DNA from: Pseudomonas paralactis
GTDB taxonomy: Bacteria > Pseudomonadota > Gammaproteobacteria > Pseudomonadales > Pseudomonadaceae
Assembly: GCF_001439735.1 (NCBI RefSeq)
Contig: NZ_JYLN01000011.1
Location: forward strand, 62,001-126,000
DNA length: 64,000 nucleotides
Direction of reading: 5' to 3'
Under the pieces are notes generated by a model that was not told where the DNA came from, did not search any database, and saw only the letters and a list, made by a program, of their open reading frames with translations. Shown here piece after piece: positions 40,402 through 49,783 of this stretch (position 1 is its first letter; every line of letters begins with the position of its first letter). The position numbers were made by a program, and so were the translations under genes.

Positions 40402-41271
40402 ATGGACCGCGTGCGAAATCTTCTGGAACAGATCCGGAACCGCCTCGAAGAATTAAACAAGGCCGAGCGCAAAGTCGCTGAAGTCATCCTGCTTAACCCG
40501 CAGCAGGCCACACGCTTCTCGATCGCCGCCCTCGCCCAGGCCGCCTCGGTCAGCGAACCGACGGTCAACCGCTTCTGCCGTTCGTTCGGTGTCAGCGGCT
40601 ACCCTGAACTTAAATTGCAACTGGCGCAAAGCCTGGCCAGTGGCGCCGCGTATGTCAGCCGTGCCGTAGAGGCCGATGATAACCCCGAGGCCTACACCCA
40701 GAAGATCTTTGGCAGCGCCATTGCGTCCCTGGACAGCGCCTGCCAGGCCCTGGACCCGGCGTTGATCAGCAAGGCCGTGGATTTGTTGATCCAGGCGCGG
40801 CAGATCCACTTCTTCGGCCTGGGCGCCTCGGCGCCAGTGGCGATGGATGCGCTGCACAAGTTTTTCCGCTTCAACCTGGCGGTGACCGCTCACGCCGACG
40901 TGCTGATGCAACGCATGATCGCGTCGGTGGCCCATACCGGCGAACTGTTCGTGATCATTTCCTATACCGGGCGTACCCGCGAGCTGGTGGAAGTAGCGCG
41001 TATCGCCCGGGAAAACGGTGCGTCGGTACTGGGCGTGACCGCCGAGAACTCGCCGCTGGCCAAGGCCAGCACGGTGAGCCTGAATATTCCGCTGCCGGAA
41101 GATACCGACATTTACATGCCGATGACTTCGCGGATCATCCAGCTAACGGTGCTGGATGTGCTGGCAACCGGTATGACCCTGCGTCGCGGGGTGGATTTCC
41201 AGCCGCATTTGCGCAAGATCAAAGAGAGCCTGAATGACAGCCGGTATCCGGTGGGGGATGAATTCAACTAG
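40402..41271 (+). CDS. hexR: HexR, RpiR-family regulator of glucose catabolism
   Basis: 289 residues. N-terminal RpiR helix-turn-helix 'FSIAALAQAASVSEPTVNRF' (about 36-55) and C-terminal SIS sugar-phosphate domain 'FVIISYTGRTRELVEVARIA' (about 183-202). In Pseudomonas HexR represses zwf-pgl-eda, edd-glk and gap-1 and is released by KDPG. Divergent from zwf, as expected. Confidence 0.96.
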   Translation: MDRVRNLLEQIRNRLEELNKAERKVAEVILLNPQQATRFSIAALAQAASVSEPTVNRFCRSFGVSGYPELKLQLAQSLASGAAYVSRAVEADDNPEAYTQKIFGSAIASLDSACQALDPALISKAVDLLIQARQIHFFGLGASAPVAMDALHKFFRFNLAVTAHADVLMQRMIASVAHTGELFVIISYTGRTRELVEVARIARENGASVLGVTAENSPLAKASTVSLNIPLPEDTDIYMPMTSRIIQLTVLDVLATGMTLRRGVDFQPHLRKIKESLNDSRYPVGDEFN

Positions 41272-41294
41272 CAGGCAGCTCTACCAGCAGTACC

Positions 41295-41371
41295 GGCGCT
41301 ATCGCAGGCAAGCCAGCTCCCACAGGGGAATGCATTCCAAATGTGGGAGCTGGCTTGCCTGCGATAGCGCC
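41295..41371. repeat. REPIN with perfect 30-bp arms
   Basis: Arms 41295-41324 and 41342-41371 are exact inverted copies (GGCGCTATCGCAGGCAAGCC ...). The 17-bp centre contains GGAATGCATTCC, itself a palindrome, so the whole 77 bp can form one cruciform or long hairpin. Located between convergent hexR and the mutarotase gene. Confidence 0.92.
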
Positions 41372-41384
41372 ATCAGCCACACCG

Positions 41385-42230
41385 CTAAACCCCTGCCCTG
41401 GCCTGCAAACTCAAGTGCGCCCTCTCCCCCGGCGCCAGGCTCGCCCCGGCCATAGCCGATTCCACACACACAAACCCCGACGCTTCGTTAAAGCTCACAC
41501 CCAATAATGGCCGGCTCCCCGGGTGCCACACCACGGTGTCGGCGCTGTCACCGGTGTCGATGCACAGTTCGCGCTGCCAGGCGTGATCCTTGAGCTGCAG
41601 TTCGCCTTCGTGCTGGAACACTCGCTGGCAACCGCCATCAACTCGAAGTTCGCCTTCCTGCTGGCAAACCTGACGATTGAGTTGGTCGTAACCCTGCGCG
41701 CCGTCGAGCCCAGACAGCGCTACCTCATCAACGTGACCAATACGCCAGTAAGCGTGCAAAGCATGGCTCAGCTGGCACGGCAGCTCGTCCTGGTGCTCGG
41801 TGCTCAGGCGCAGTTCCAGGGTTTCGCCCAGGTGTGCGTGCAAGTCCACCTGCCAGTCGCACAACTGCAATTGCCAGTGCAGGCGAACGCCCTCGTCATC
41901 GGTGCTGCTGTCGAGCAACTTCCAGTCGATCAAGCGCGCCCAGCCATGGGACGGCCATGCGTTTTCGCTGGGATGACGGCCATACCATGGCCAGCACACC
42001 GGTATGCCACCACGGATCGCCCCGACTTGCGGCCATTTGGCGGCACACCACAGCCAGGGCTTTTGGCCGGTGGGCTGAAAGTGCAGCAATTGCGCGCCCT
42101 GGCGACTGAACACCGCCTGGCACAGCGGATGGTCGATCACCAACACGTCGCGCATCTGAAAACGCTCCCAGGCGAACACCGGCCGCTCGCGCAGGGATTT
42201 GAAAAAGCGTTGCAGCGGTTGCTCATGCAT
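41385..42230 (-). CDS. D-hexose-6-phosphate mutarotase (YeaD-like)
   Basis: 281 residues; ATG at 42230 with AGGAC upstream. Galactose-mutarotase-like beta fold with 'LLHFQPTGQKPWLWCAAKWP', 'GGIPVCWPWYGRHPSENAWP' (family hallmark) and 'LPCQLSHALHAYWRIGHVDE' (His region). Interconverts anomers of glucose 6-phosphate before Zwf. Downstream of oprB, so likely the last gene of the gts operon. Confidence 0.9.
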   Translation of the reverse strand: MHEQPLQRFFKSLRERPVFAWERFQMRDVLVIDHPLCQAVFSRQGAQLLHFQPTGQKPWLWCAAKWPQVGAIRGGIPVCWPWYGRHPSENAWPSHGWARLIDWKLLDSSTDDEGVRLHWQLQLCDWQVDLHAHLGETLELRLSTEHQDELPCQLSHALHAYWRIGHVDEVALSGLDGAQGYDQLNRQVCQQEGELRVDGGCQRVFQHEGELQLKDHAWQRELCIDTGDSADTVVWHPGSRPLLGVSFNEASGFVCVESAMAGASLAPGERAHLSLQARAGV

Positions 42231-42262
42231 GTGCACAGGTCCTGAATATCACAGTGCAAGCC

Positions 42263-42292
42263 AAAAAAAAGCGGATAGCCATGGCTACCCGC
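42263..42292 (-). terminator. Terminator after oprB
   Basis: GCGGATAGCC (42271-42280) and GGCTACCCGC (42283-42292) pair with one G-U in the minus-strand RNA, followed by eight U. It lies between oprB and the mutarotase gene, so the latter depends on read-through or its own promoter. Confidence 0.85.
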
Positions 42293-42328
42293 AAATGCGC
42301 ACAGAGAGAGGAGCTTATCGCAACAGCG

Positions 42329-43678
42329 TTAGAACGTAGACTGAATTTTCAGGCCGGCGACCAAGGCGTTGTCGACTTCATCCACACCACCTGGGTGGGT
42401 GATGTATTGCAGGTTAGGGCGTACGGTCAGCCAATTGGTGACATGGAAACCGTAGTTGATTTCGTAGTTGTACTCAGTGCCTTGCAGCGGCATGTAACCC
42501 GCCTGGCTGTAGTCAGTGAAACCAGCGGCCGCGTTACGCAGCTCTGCGGTTTTCTTCACGTCATCGTTGACATGGATACGGGCAAAACCGATGCCGATGT
42601 CGTCTTTTGGACGGGCATCAAACGGGCCCTTGTACACAAACATCAGCGACTGGTAGTTGTCGATGAAGTTGGTGTCCTTGTCGTGGAAGGTGACGTTAGC
42701 TGCAACGTTCAGACCACGGGAGGCATCACCGTTGTGGGTGGTGAGTTGCTGTTGCACCACGCCCCAGTAGCCGCTTTTGCTGTTGCGAACGCGCAGGGCA
42801 TCGCCGGTGGCGCCAGCGTCGCCGCCGTTGACGTCTTCACGCACATCATTGGCGTCAGCCGTGCTCTTGTAGTAACCCACACGGTATTCGCCCGGCAGGC
42901 CATTGACCTTCGGCGACCACACCAACTCAACTGGCAACACGGTGCCTTTGGTGCCGCTGCCGCTGAGTTTGAAGCCGTTGCCCATTTCGGTTTGCGACGG
43001 GTTCTGGTTGTATGCGCCAATTTGCGCATACAGCTCAGGCGTGATGTGGTATTTCACACGCAGAGCCGCCTGGCTGACTGGCCAGTTGTACCAGATGTTG
43101 GTAGCCCAGTTACCCACTTGGGAACCGCAGAACGCCAGGTTCTGGAACTCGCACGGGAAGGTGTTGAAGTCTTCGCCTTCGCCGAAGTAACCGGCTTTTA
43201 CGTCCAGCTTGCCGTCGAGGAACTGGTGCTGGATCCACAGTTGGGTCAGACGCACCATGTGGCCACGGCCATACACTTCCTGCGACGAGCTCAAGGTGCC
43301 GGCACGCGGGTCACCAATACGATCATTGGAGATGTTCTCGCCATTACGATTGGTCAACTGGATCTTGGCCTGGGTGTTATCCCAGCCCCACAGTTTTTGC
43401 AGGTCCAGTGCCACGCCAAGACCAAACTGGTCAGAGTAGCGACCGGTCTTGTCGTCGTTGTAACCACCGTGAGCGTTGTAGCCCATCTCCCCAACGTAGT
43501 CGGCCTTGATGTCGATACCTTGCTCGATCAGCTTGGTACGCTCACCGCCCCAATCGCCGGTCATCCATTTGGAATCGGCACTGAAGGCTTCATCCGCCAT
43601 CGCATTGGCGGACAAAACCAGGGCTGCTACTGCTGACAGTTGGCAGATCAGCCGGGTGTTGTTGTGTTGCTTTTTCAT
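42329..43678 (-). CDS. oprB: Carbohydrate-selective porin OprB
   Basis: 449 residues. Signal peptide ending 'ALVLSANAMA' (about residue 28), then 'WMTGDWGGERTKLIEQGIDI', the OprB N-terminal hallmark, and amphipathic beta strands ending in the C-terminal Phe of outer membrane proteins ('GLKIQSTF'). Lets glucose and related sugars cross the outer membrane. It follows gtsD with a 137-bp gap holding part of a REPIN. Confidence 0.95.
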   Translation of the reverse strand: MKKQHNNTRLICQLSAVAALVLSANAMADEAFSADSKWMTGDWGGERTKLIEQGIDIKADYVGEMGYNAHGGYNDDKTGRYSDQFGLGVALDLQKLWGWDNTQAKIQLTNRNGENISNDRIGDPRAGTLSSSQEVYGRGHMVRLTQLWIQHQFLDGKLDVKAGYFGEGEDFNTFPCEFQNLAFCGSQVGNWATNIWYNWPVSQAALRVKYHITPELYAQIGAYNQNPSQTEMGNGFKLSGSGTKGTVLPVELVWSPKVNGLPGEYRVGYYKSTADANDVREDVNGGDAGATGDALRVRNSKSGYWGVVQQQLTTHNGDASRGLNVAANVTFHDKDTNFIDNYQSLMFVYKGPFDARPKDDIGIGFARIHVNDDVKKTAELRNAAAGFTDYSQAGYMPLQGTEYNYEINYGFHVTNWLTVRPNLQYITHPGGVDEVDNALVAGLKIQSTF

Positions 43679-43768
43679 CCCTACATCCTCGTCTTTATTG
43701 TTATTAAACTGTTTTTATCTAACGCGGGTTACATTTTTTAATTAAAACAACCAGTTATCTTCTTTTTC

Positions 43769-43860
43769 CTGTGGGAGCCGGGCTTGCCCGCGATGCAGCC
43801 GCCTCGGTCCTGCAGTTACAACGCGGTGACGCCATCGCGGGCAAGCCCGGCTCCCACAGA
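43769..43860. repeat. REPIN overlapping the 3' end of gtsD
   Basis: CTGTGGGAGCCGGGCTTGCC near 43769 and its inverted partner ending at about 43860. The right arm lies inside gtsD and encodes its last residues. Confidence 0.88.
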
Positions 43861-44979
43861 TGCCCCCAGTGAGCCAGCAGTCCCCAATCGCTCACCGGTC
43901 TTGGCGTCAAACAGCAGCACCTTGGCCGGGTCGAATTGCAGCGTCAGCGTCTCGCCCACCTGCGGCGCGACGTCCGGCGCCAAACGGCAGCAGACCTTGG
44001 TGTCGTTGAGCTGCACAAACACCAGAGTGTCCGGGCCGGTCGGCTCGGTGACCTGCACTTCGGCACGAATGCTCGACGAGCCATTGCCCTCGCCCGCCGC
44101 CAGCACGATCTGCTCCGGGCGCAGGCCGAGGATCACATCGCGATCTTCAAGCCCTGCGTCATTCATGCTCAACGGCAGCTCGCAACGCGCCTGGCCGCTG
44201 TCGAGCAGCGCGACCAAACCGCCGTTCTGGCGTTTTAGGCGCATGGGAACGAAGTTCATCGGTGGTGAACCGATAAAGCTTGCCACAAACAGGTTGGCCG
44301 GGTCGTTATAGATTTCCTTCGGCGTGCCGAATTGTTGGATGATGCCGTCCTTCATCACCGCCACTTTATCGCCCAGGGTCATCGCTTCGATCTGGTCGTG
44401 GGTGACGTAGACGGTGGTGGTTTTCAGACGCTGGTGCATCAGCTTCATTTCGGTACGCATCTCGACACGCAACTTGGCGTCGAGGTTGGACAGCGGTTCG
44501 TCGAACAGGTAGATCTTCGGCCGACGCGCCAGGGCACGGCCCATGGCCACACGCTGTTGCTGGCCGCCGGACAACTGGCCCGGCTTGCGGTTGAGCAGGT
44601 GTTCGATCTGCAGCAGCTTGGCCACGCGGGCGACTTCGGCGTCGATGTCGGCTTGCGGCATTTTGCGAATCTTCAGGCCGAACTCGATATTCTCACGCAC
44701 GCTCATGGTCGGGTACAGCGCGTAGGACTGGAACACCATGGCGATGTCGCGATCCTTGGGGCTCATGCCGCTGACGTCCTGGTCGCCGATCATGATCGCG
44801 CCGCCGGTGATGGTCTCAAGGCCGGCGATGCAGTTCATCAGCGTGGACTTGCCGCACCCCGAAGGGCCGACCAGGATCAGGAATTCGCCTTCCTTGATCG
44901 ACAGTTCAATGTTCTTCAAGGTGTCGGGCAGGCCGGCGCCGTAGGTTTTGTTTACATTGCGAAGTTCAAGCGTAGCCAT
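43816..44979 (-). CDS. gtsD: Glucose ABC transporter ATP-binding protein
   Basis: 387 residues, MalK/UgpC type. Walker A GPSGCGKST (about 38-46), signature 'LSGGQQQRVAMGRALARRPK', Walker B 'IYLFDEPLSNLDAKLR', and a C-terminal TOBE regulatory domain from about 240. Energises GtsBC. The last 14 residues ('SVGAGLARDGVTAL') are encoded by a REP element and are probably dispensable. Start 2 bp after gtsC. Confidence 0.94.
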   Translation of the reverse strand: MATLELRNVNKTYGAGLPDTLKNIELSIKEGEFLILVGPSGCGKSTLMNCIAGLETITGGAIMIGDQDVSGMSPKDRDIAMVFQSYALYPTMSVRENIEFGLKIRKMPQADIDAEVARVAKLLQIEHLLNRKPGQLSGGQQQRVAMGRALARRPKIYLFDEPLSNLDAKLRVEMRTEMKLMHQRLKTTTVYVTHDQIEAMTLGDKVAVMKDGIIQQFGTPKEIYNDPANLFVASFIGSPPMNFVPMRLKRQNGGLVALLDSGQARCELPLSMNDAGLEDRDVILGLRPEQIVLAAGEGNGSSSIRAEVQVTEPTGPDTLVFVQLNDTKVCCRLAPDVAPQVGETLTLQFDPAKVLLFDAKTGERLGTAGSLGASVGAGLARDGVTAL

Positions 44980-44981
44980 GA

Positions 44982-45827
44982 TTACCCCTTGACCGCGCCA
45001 GCCGTAAGGCCGCGCACGAAATACTTGCCTGCGATCACATAGACCAGCAGGGTCGGCAGCCCGGCGATCATCGCCGCCGCCATATCCACGTTATATTCCT
45101 TGGCCCCTGTGCTGGTGTTGACCAGGTTGTTCAGCGCCACCGTGATGGGCTGGGAGTCGCCGCTGGAAAACACCACGCCGAACAGGAAGTCGTTCCAGAT
45201 CTGCGTGAACTGCCAGATCAGGCAGACCATGATGATCGGCGTCGACATCGGCAGAATGATCTGACGGAAGATGGTGAAGAAACCCGCACCGTCCAGGCGT
45301 GCCGCCTTGATCAGCGCATCCGGGATGCTCACGTAGTAGTTACGGAAGAACAGCGTGGTGAACGCCAGGCCGTAGACCACGTGGATAAACACCAGGCCGG
45401 TAGTGGTGCTCGCCAGGCCCATCTTGCCGAGGGTGAACGACGCGGGCAGCAGCACGGTCTGGAACGGCAGGAAGCAGCCGAACAGCAACAACCCGAAGAA
45501 CAGTTGCGAACCACGAAAGCGCCAGAACGACAGCACATAGCCATTCAAGGCCCCGATGGCGGTGGAAATCAGCACGGCTGGAACAGTGATCTTGATCGAG
45601 TTCCAAAAGTAACCGTCCACAGTGGCCCAGGCCTTGACCCAGCCGATACCGGATACCACGGTCGGCCAGCTCAGCAGGTTGCCGCTGCTGATGTCTTCGG
45701 GGGTCTTGAAGCTGGTGAGCAGCATCACCACCAGCGGCACCAGGTACAGCAGCACGGCGAGGATCAGCACCGCATAGATCGCGATACGACTCAGGCTGAT
45801 GGCAGGTTTGGAGGCGAGACTAGTCAT
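44982..45827 (-). CDS. gtsC: Glucose ABC transporter permease
   Basis: 281 residues, six membrane segments, MalG-like, with the EAA loop 'YVSIPDALIKAARLDGAGFF' (about 166-185) that docks on the ATPase. The start overlaps the gtsB end by 8 bp. Forms the channel with GtsB. Confidence 0.94.
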   Translation of the reverse strand: MTSLASKPAISLSRIAIYAVLILAVLLYLVPLVVMLLTSFKTPEDISSGNLLSWPTVVSGIGWVKAWATVDGYFWNSIKITVPAVLISTAIGALNGYVLSFWRFRGSQLFFGLLLFGCFLPFQTVLLPASFTLGKMGLASTTTGLVFIHVVYGLAFTTLFFRNYYVSIPDALIKAARLDGAGFFTIFRQIILPMSTPIIMVCLIWQFTQIWNDFLFGVVFSSGDSQPITVALNNLVNTSTGAKEYNVDMAAAMIAGLPTLLVYVIAGKYFVRGLTAGAVKG

Positions 45828-46728
45828 TACGTTTGGTCCTCAGCTCGGAGTAGAGGTACGGCACGATGATCGCGAGGATCGCACCGAGCATCAGGATTGC
45901 ACTGGCCGAGCCCATGCCCATCTGGCCACGGCTGAAGGTGAACGAGTACATGAACATCGCCGGCAGGTCGGACGAGTAGCCCGGGCCGCCTGCGGTCATC
46001 GCCGCTACCAGGTCGAAGCTCTTGATCGCGATGTGCGCCAGGATCATCACCGCACTGAAGAACACCGGACGCAGGCTGGGCAACACCACGCTCCAGTAAA
46101 TGCGCGGCAGGCTGGCACCGTCGATCTGCGCAGCGCGGATGATCGACTGATCAACCCCGCGCAGGCCGGCCAGGAACATCGCCATGATAAAGCCCGAGGC
46201 TTGCCACACAGCGGCGATCACCAGGCAGTAAACCACGCGGTCGGGGTCGATCAGCCAGTCGAGACGGAAGCCTTCCCAGCCCCAGTCCCGCAAAAGTTTG
46301 TCCAGGCCCATGCCCGGGTTGAGCAGCCATTTCCAGGCGGTACCGGTGACGATCATCGAGAGCGCCATCGGGTACAGGTAAATGGTGCGGATAAAGCCTT
46401 CGCGACGAATTTTCTGGTCGAGGAAAATCGCCAGCGTCACGCCGATCACCAGGGTGATACCGATGAACATCCCGCCAAACAGCGCCAGGTTCTTGCTCGC
46501 CACCCACCAACGGTCGTTGTCGAACAAACGCTCATACTGAGCCAGGCCCGCCCACTTGTAGCTGGGCAGAAACGTGGAGGTGGTGAACGACAGCACGAAC
46601 GTCCAAAGGATGTAGCCGTAAAAGCCCACCAGCACGATGAACATGCTCGGCGCCAGCACCAGTTTGGGCAGCCAGCGTTGCAGCACATCGAACGGCGAGG
46701 CCTTGCTGAACACAGCAACAGAACTCAT
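45820..46728 (-). CDS. gtsB: Glucose ABC transporter permease
   Basis: 302 residues, six membrane segments, MalF-like. The EAA loop is 'RGVDQSIIRAAQIDGASLPR' (about 190-209). Separated from gtsA by 157 bp that contain a 102-bp REPIN, which may set lower expression than the binding protein. Confidence 0.94.
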   Translation of the reverse strand: MSSVAVFSKASPFDVLQRWLPKLVLAPSMFIVLVGFYGYILWTFVLSFTTSTFLPSYKWAGLAQYERLFDNDRWWVASKNLALFGGMFIGITLVIGVTLAIFLDQKIRREGFIRTIYLYPMALSMIVTGTAWKWLLNPGMGLDKLLRDWGWEGFRLDWLIDPDRVVYCLVIAAVWQASGFIMAMFLAGLRGVDQSIIRAAQIDGASLPRIYWSVVLPSLRPVFFSAVMILAHIAIKSFDLVAAMTAGGPGYSSDLPAMFMYSFTFSRGQMGMGSASAILMLGAILAIIVPYLYSELRTKRND

Positions 46729-46774
46729 GGGAAAATCCAGTACAGGGAAAAAGGACTAGCATCTGAACCGAACC

Positions 46775-46876
46775 CTGTAGGAGCGAGCTTGCTCGCGAAG
46801 GACTTCAACGATAACGCGTGCATACAGGATGAACGCGGTGACCTTGAGTTTTTCGCGAGCAAGCTCGCTCCTACAG
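46775..46876. repeat. REPIN, 102 bp, within the gts operon
   Basis: Same family and length as 12682-12783. Placed between gtsA (upstream) and gtsB; its hairpin can stabilise the gtsA transcript, a known effect of REP elements after binding-protein genes such as malE. Confidence 0.9.
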
Positions 46877-46885
46877 ACAGCTACG

Positions 46886-48172
46886 TTACTTGGCCGACTT
46901 GATCGCCGCGCCAAGCTTCTTGGCGGTATCGGCCGGGTCAGCTTTCGGGTCGTTGATGTAGTTGGTCACCACGTCGAAGAACGCACCTTGCACCGCCAGG
47001 GTGGTGGCCATGTTGTGCGCCATGCTTGGCTGCAGGCCGCCGGTCTTGGCGTCGGTCAGGAAGTCCTTGGCGGCGGTCTGGGCACAGGAGTCGAAGCCAT
47101 AGGACTCCATCTTGGTCAGCATGTCGTTACGCACAGGGATCGAGCCCTTGTTGATGCTGAACACTTTCTGGAAGTTTTCACCCAGCACGACTTTGGCGAT
47201 GTCCTGCTGACCTGCGGCAGTGCCTTTGTCTTTCTGCTTGAACACCGCCAGGGAGTCGATGTTGTAGGTGAAGGCTTTGTCGGTGCCCGGGAACGCTACG
47301 CACTCGTAGTCCTTGCCGGCGACTTTCTTGGCGGCAGTCCATTCGGACTTGGCCCAGTCACCCATGATCTGCATACCGGCCTTGCCGTTGATGACCTTGC
47401 CGGCTTCCAGGTTCCAGTCCTGGCCTTTGCCGTCCACGTCCATATAGGTCGCAACTTTCTTCAGCTCAGTGAGGGACTTGACCATTTGCGGACCGGTCAG
47501 GGCGTCGTTATCCAGGTCAACCAGGGCTTTCTTGTAGCCGTCAACCCCCATGACCGAGAGCACTACCGCTTCGAAAACGGTGCTGTCCTGCCAAGGCTGG
47601 CCGCCGTGGGCGAGCGCAATGAAGCCAGCAGCCTTGAGCTTGTCGCCGGCTGCGTAGAATTCTTCGAGGGTGGTCGGGTTCTTGGTGATACCGGCTTTCT
47701 TGAAGACTTCCGGGTTGATCCACAGCCAGTTCACGCGGTGGATATTCACCGGTACGGCTACGTAGTCACCGTCGTACTTCACGGTGTCGGAGACTTTCTT
47801 GTCGAGCAGGGAATCCCACTTTTCTTCTTTGGCGACGTCTTTGAGCACGTCGGTATCAAGCAGGCCAGTGGACGCCCATTCCTGGATGTCGGGGCCTTTG
47901 ATCTGGGCAACCCCAGGTGGGTTGCCGGCAACCGCGCGGCTTTTCAGCACGGTCATGGCAGTGGCGCCACCGCCACCTGCAACAGCGCCGTCTTTCCAGG
48001 TGAAGCCGTCTTTCTCAACTTGGGCCTTCAGCACATCCACAGCTGCTTTTTCACCGCCGGAAGTCCACCAATGCACCACTTCCACCGTACCTTTGGAGTC
48101 GGCGGCAAATGCACTGAGGGGAAACATCGAGGCAATGGAAACAGCAACGGCGAGGCGATTAATCGCGTTCAT
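46886..48172 (-). CDS. gtsA: Glucose-binding periplasmic protein
   Basis: 428 residues from ATG 48172. Signal peptide 'MNAINRLAVAVSIASMFPLS' plus AFA. The mature protein is a family 1 sugar-binding protein: 'GTVEVVHWWTSGGEKAAVDV', 'HRVNWLWINPEVFKKAGITK', 'GKAGMQIMGDWAKSEW'. Delivers glucose (and mannose) to GtsBCD. 104 bp after the AGE-family gene. Confidence 0.94.
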   Translation of the reverse strand: MNAINRLAVAVSIASMFPLSAFAADSKGTVEVVHWWTSGGEKAAVDVLKAQVEKDGFTWKDGAVAGGGGATAMTVLKSRAVAGNPPGVAQIKGPDIQEWASTGLLDTDVLKDVAKEEKWDSLLDKKVSDTVKYDGDYVAVPVNIHRVNWLWINPEVFKKAGITKNPTTLEEFYAAGDKLKAAGFIALAHGGQPWQDSTVFEAVVLSVMGVDGYKKALVDLDNDALTGPQMVKSLTELKKVATYMDVDGKGQDWNLEAGKVINGKAGMQIMGDWAKSEWTAAKKVAGKDYECVAFPGTDKAFTYNIDSLAVFKQKDKGTAAGQQDIAKVVLGENFQKVFSINKGSIPVRNDMLTKMESYGFDSCAQTAAKDFLTDAKTGGLQPSMAHNMATTLAVQGAFFDVVTNYINDPKADPADTAKKLGAAIKSAK

Positions 48173-48275
48173 CTGAGTACCTTTTTTGTTGTTATGCATG
48201 CAAGTCTAGAGCTTGCGCTGCACGGAGTTTAAACAGGGATTTTCCTGGTGCAGGTAACAAAGGGACGCACAAATG

Positions 48276-49535
48276 TCACCACTTGGTGACATAGCGCCCG
48301 CTGCCCAATGCACTGGCCAGGCTGGGTGCCAAGGGTAACGCAGGCAGCACGACCGCTTGCCAGGCATGGTACAGATCAGGTTTGCCGCCCCAGATTGTGC
48401 TGCTGGGTTGGTTGTGCGGGCTGAGTTCGTGGTGCCAGCTGCCATGGAGTCGGTCGATGAAATGGGTTTCGCAAAACTCCCAGATACGTCGATACCAGAT
48501 CTCGTAATGCAGTTCACCCGTACGTTTGAGCAGTGCCTGAGCTGCGGCGCTGGCTTCTGCGTGGGTCCAGTGCAAGCGCTCGCGTACAACCGGGCGCCGG
48601 TTCCAATCCAAAGTGTAGACAATGCCCGGCGCACCATCCACGGCCCAGGCATATTCGCAGGCGCTGGCGAACAGCCCTTTGGCATCGTTAACCAACCAAT
48701 CCGGCGTCTGCAACCCGGCCTGCAGGCGCGCAGCTTCCAGGTGCAGGACCAGCCGCGCCCATTCAAAACCATGGCCGGGGGTGATGCCGTAGGGGCGAAA
48801 ACCATCGGCGGGGTTATCTTCGTTGTAGCCCAGTAGAGGTTTCCACTGCGCGTCAAAATGCTCGATCACCATGAACTGGTTGCTGGCGGCATGGGTGTGG
48901 ATCACCCGCTCGACGATGCGCAGCGCACGGTCCAGCCAACGGCTGTCAGCGGTGACATCGGCCAGGGCCAGGAAGGCTTCGGTGGCGTGCATGTTGCTGT
49001 TGGCACCGCGATAGCCTTCGACACCACTCCAGTCCTGGGCGAAGGATTCCAGCATGGCGCCCTCCTCCTCGCTCCAGAAGAACTGGTTGATGATATGGAT
49101 GGCGTCGTTCAACAAGGTTTGCGCGCCCGGCGCGCCCGCCACCACGGCAGAGCTGGCGGCCAAAGCCACGAATGCATGCAGGTACGCTGCCTTGCCGGTG
49201 TTGCCGTCCAGGGCCTGGGGCGCGGCGAACCAGCCACCGTGCTCACTGTCACGCAACGGCCCGCTGAGGGCCATCACGCCATGCGCCACCAGCTCCGCAT
49301 AACCGGGCAGCCCCATGGCATGGGCCATGGCGAAGCTGTGGGTCATACGGGCGGTGTTCATGGTTTCGGCGCGGGCATCGGCGGGCAACTGGCCTTTATC
49401 GTCCAGGTTGCCAAAACCGTCCGGCAACTGCGAAGCCTTGGCAAACGTCAGCAAGCGCTGACCTTCAGCGGCGAGCCAGGCGTGATGGGCAGGTGCGTTC
49501 AGCCAACTGCCGGCAGGCAGTGGTTGCATGGTCAT
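48276..49535 (-). CDS. AGE-family sugar isomerase/epimerase (D-mannose isomerase-like)
   Basis: 419 residues, (alpha/alpha)6 barrel of the N-acylglucosamine 2-epimerase family. Recognisable elements are 'MNTARMTHSFAMAHAMGLPG', 'ANSNMHATEAFLALADVT', 'NQFMVIEHFDAQWKPLLG' and 'TPGHGFEWARLVL', which carry the catalytic histidines. Length and motifs fit YihS/mannose isomerases that interconvert mannose and fructose. Its position before gtsA suggests it feeds imported mannose into metabolism. ATG at 49535. Confidence 0.87.
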   Translation of the reverse strand: MTMQPLPAGSWLNAPAHHAWLAAEGQRLLTFAKASQLPDGFGNLDDKGQLPADARAETMNTARMTHSFAMAHAMGLPGYAELVAHGVMALSGPLRDSEHGGWFAAPQALDGNTGKAAYLHAFVALAASSAVVAGAPGAQTLLNDAIHIINQFFWSEEEGAMLESFAQDWSGVEGYRGANSNMHATEAFLALADVTADSRWLDRALRIVERVIHTHAASNQFMVIEHFDAQWKPLLGYNEDNPADGFRPYGITPGHGFEWARLVLHLEAARLQAGLQTPDWLVNDAKGLFASACEYAWAVDGAPGIVYTLDWNRRPVVRERLHWTHAEASAAAQALLKRTGELHYEIWYRRIWEFCETHFIDRLHGSWHHELSPHNQPSSTIWGGKPDLYHAWQAVVLPALPLAPSLASALGSGRYVTKW

Positions 49536-49661
49536 GGGTGGCCCTTTTTGTTTTTTGTGGGATGACCGGAGTCTAAACAAGGGCGCAGGAGGGGCAAGTA
49601 ACGAAGGGGAGAAGAAATGTCACTATCTGGTGACAATCAATCTCCAAGTGAAAATCCAAAC

Positions 49662-49752
49662 TGTGGGAGGGGGGCTTGCTCCCGATAGCTATATGTCAGT
49701 CACCAAATAGAGTCGCTGATACACCGCCATCGGGAGCAAGCCCCCTCCCACA
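49662..49752. repeat. REPIN, 91 bp (type GTGGGAGGGGGCTTGC)
   Basis: TGTGGGAGGGGGGCTTGCTC ... GAGCAAGCCCCCTCCCACA, related to 34516-34606. Lies between the coiled-coil protein gene and the AGE gene. Confidence 0.88.
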
Positions 49753-49783
49753 TTTAGATCTCATTCAAAGGCCACAACTTCGT

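Noticed and set aside
42254..43636. 460-codon plus-strand frame opposite oprB
   Set aside because: Antisense shadow of the porin; no domain and no ribosome-binding site.
46829..48232. 467-codon plus-strand frame opposite gtsA
   Set aside because: Antisense shadow of a well-recognised binding protein.
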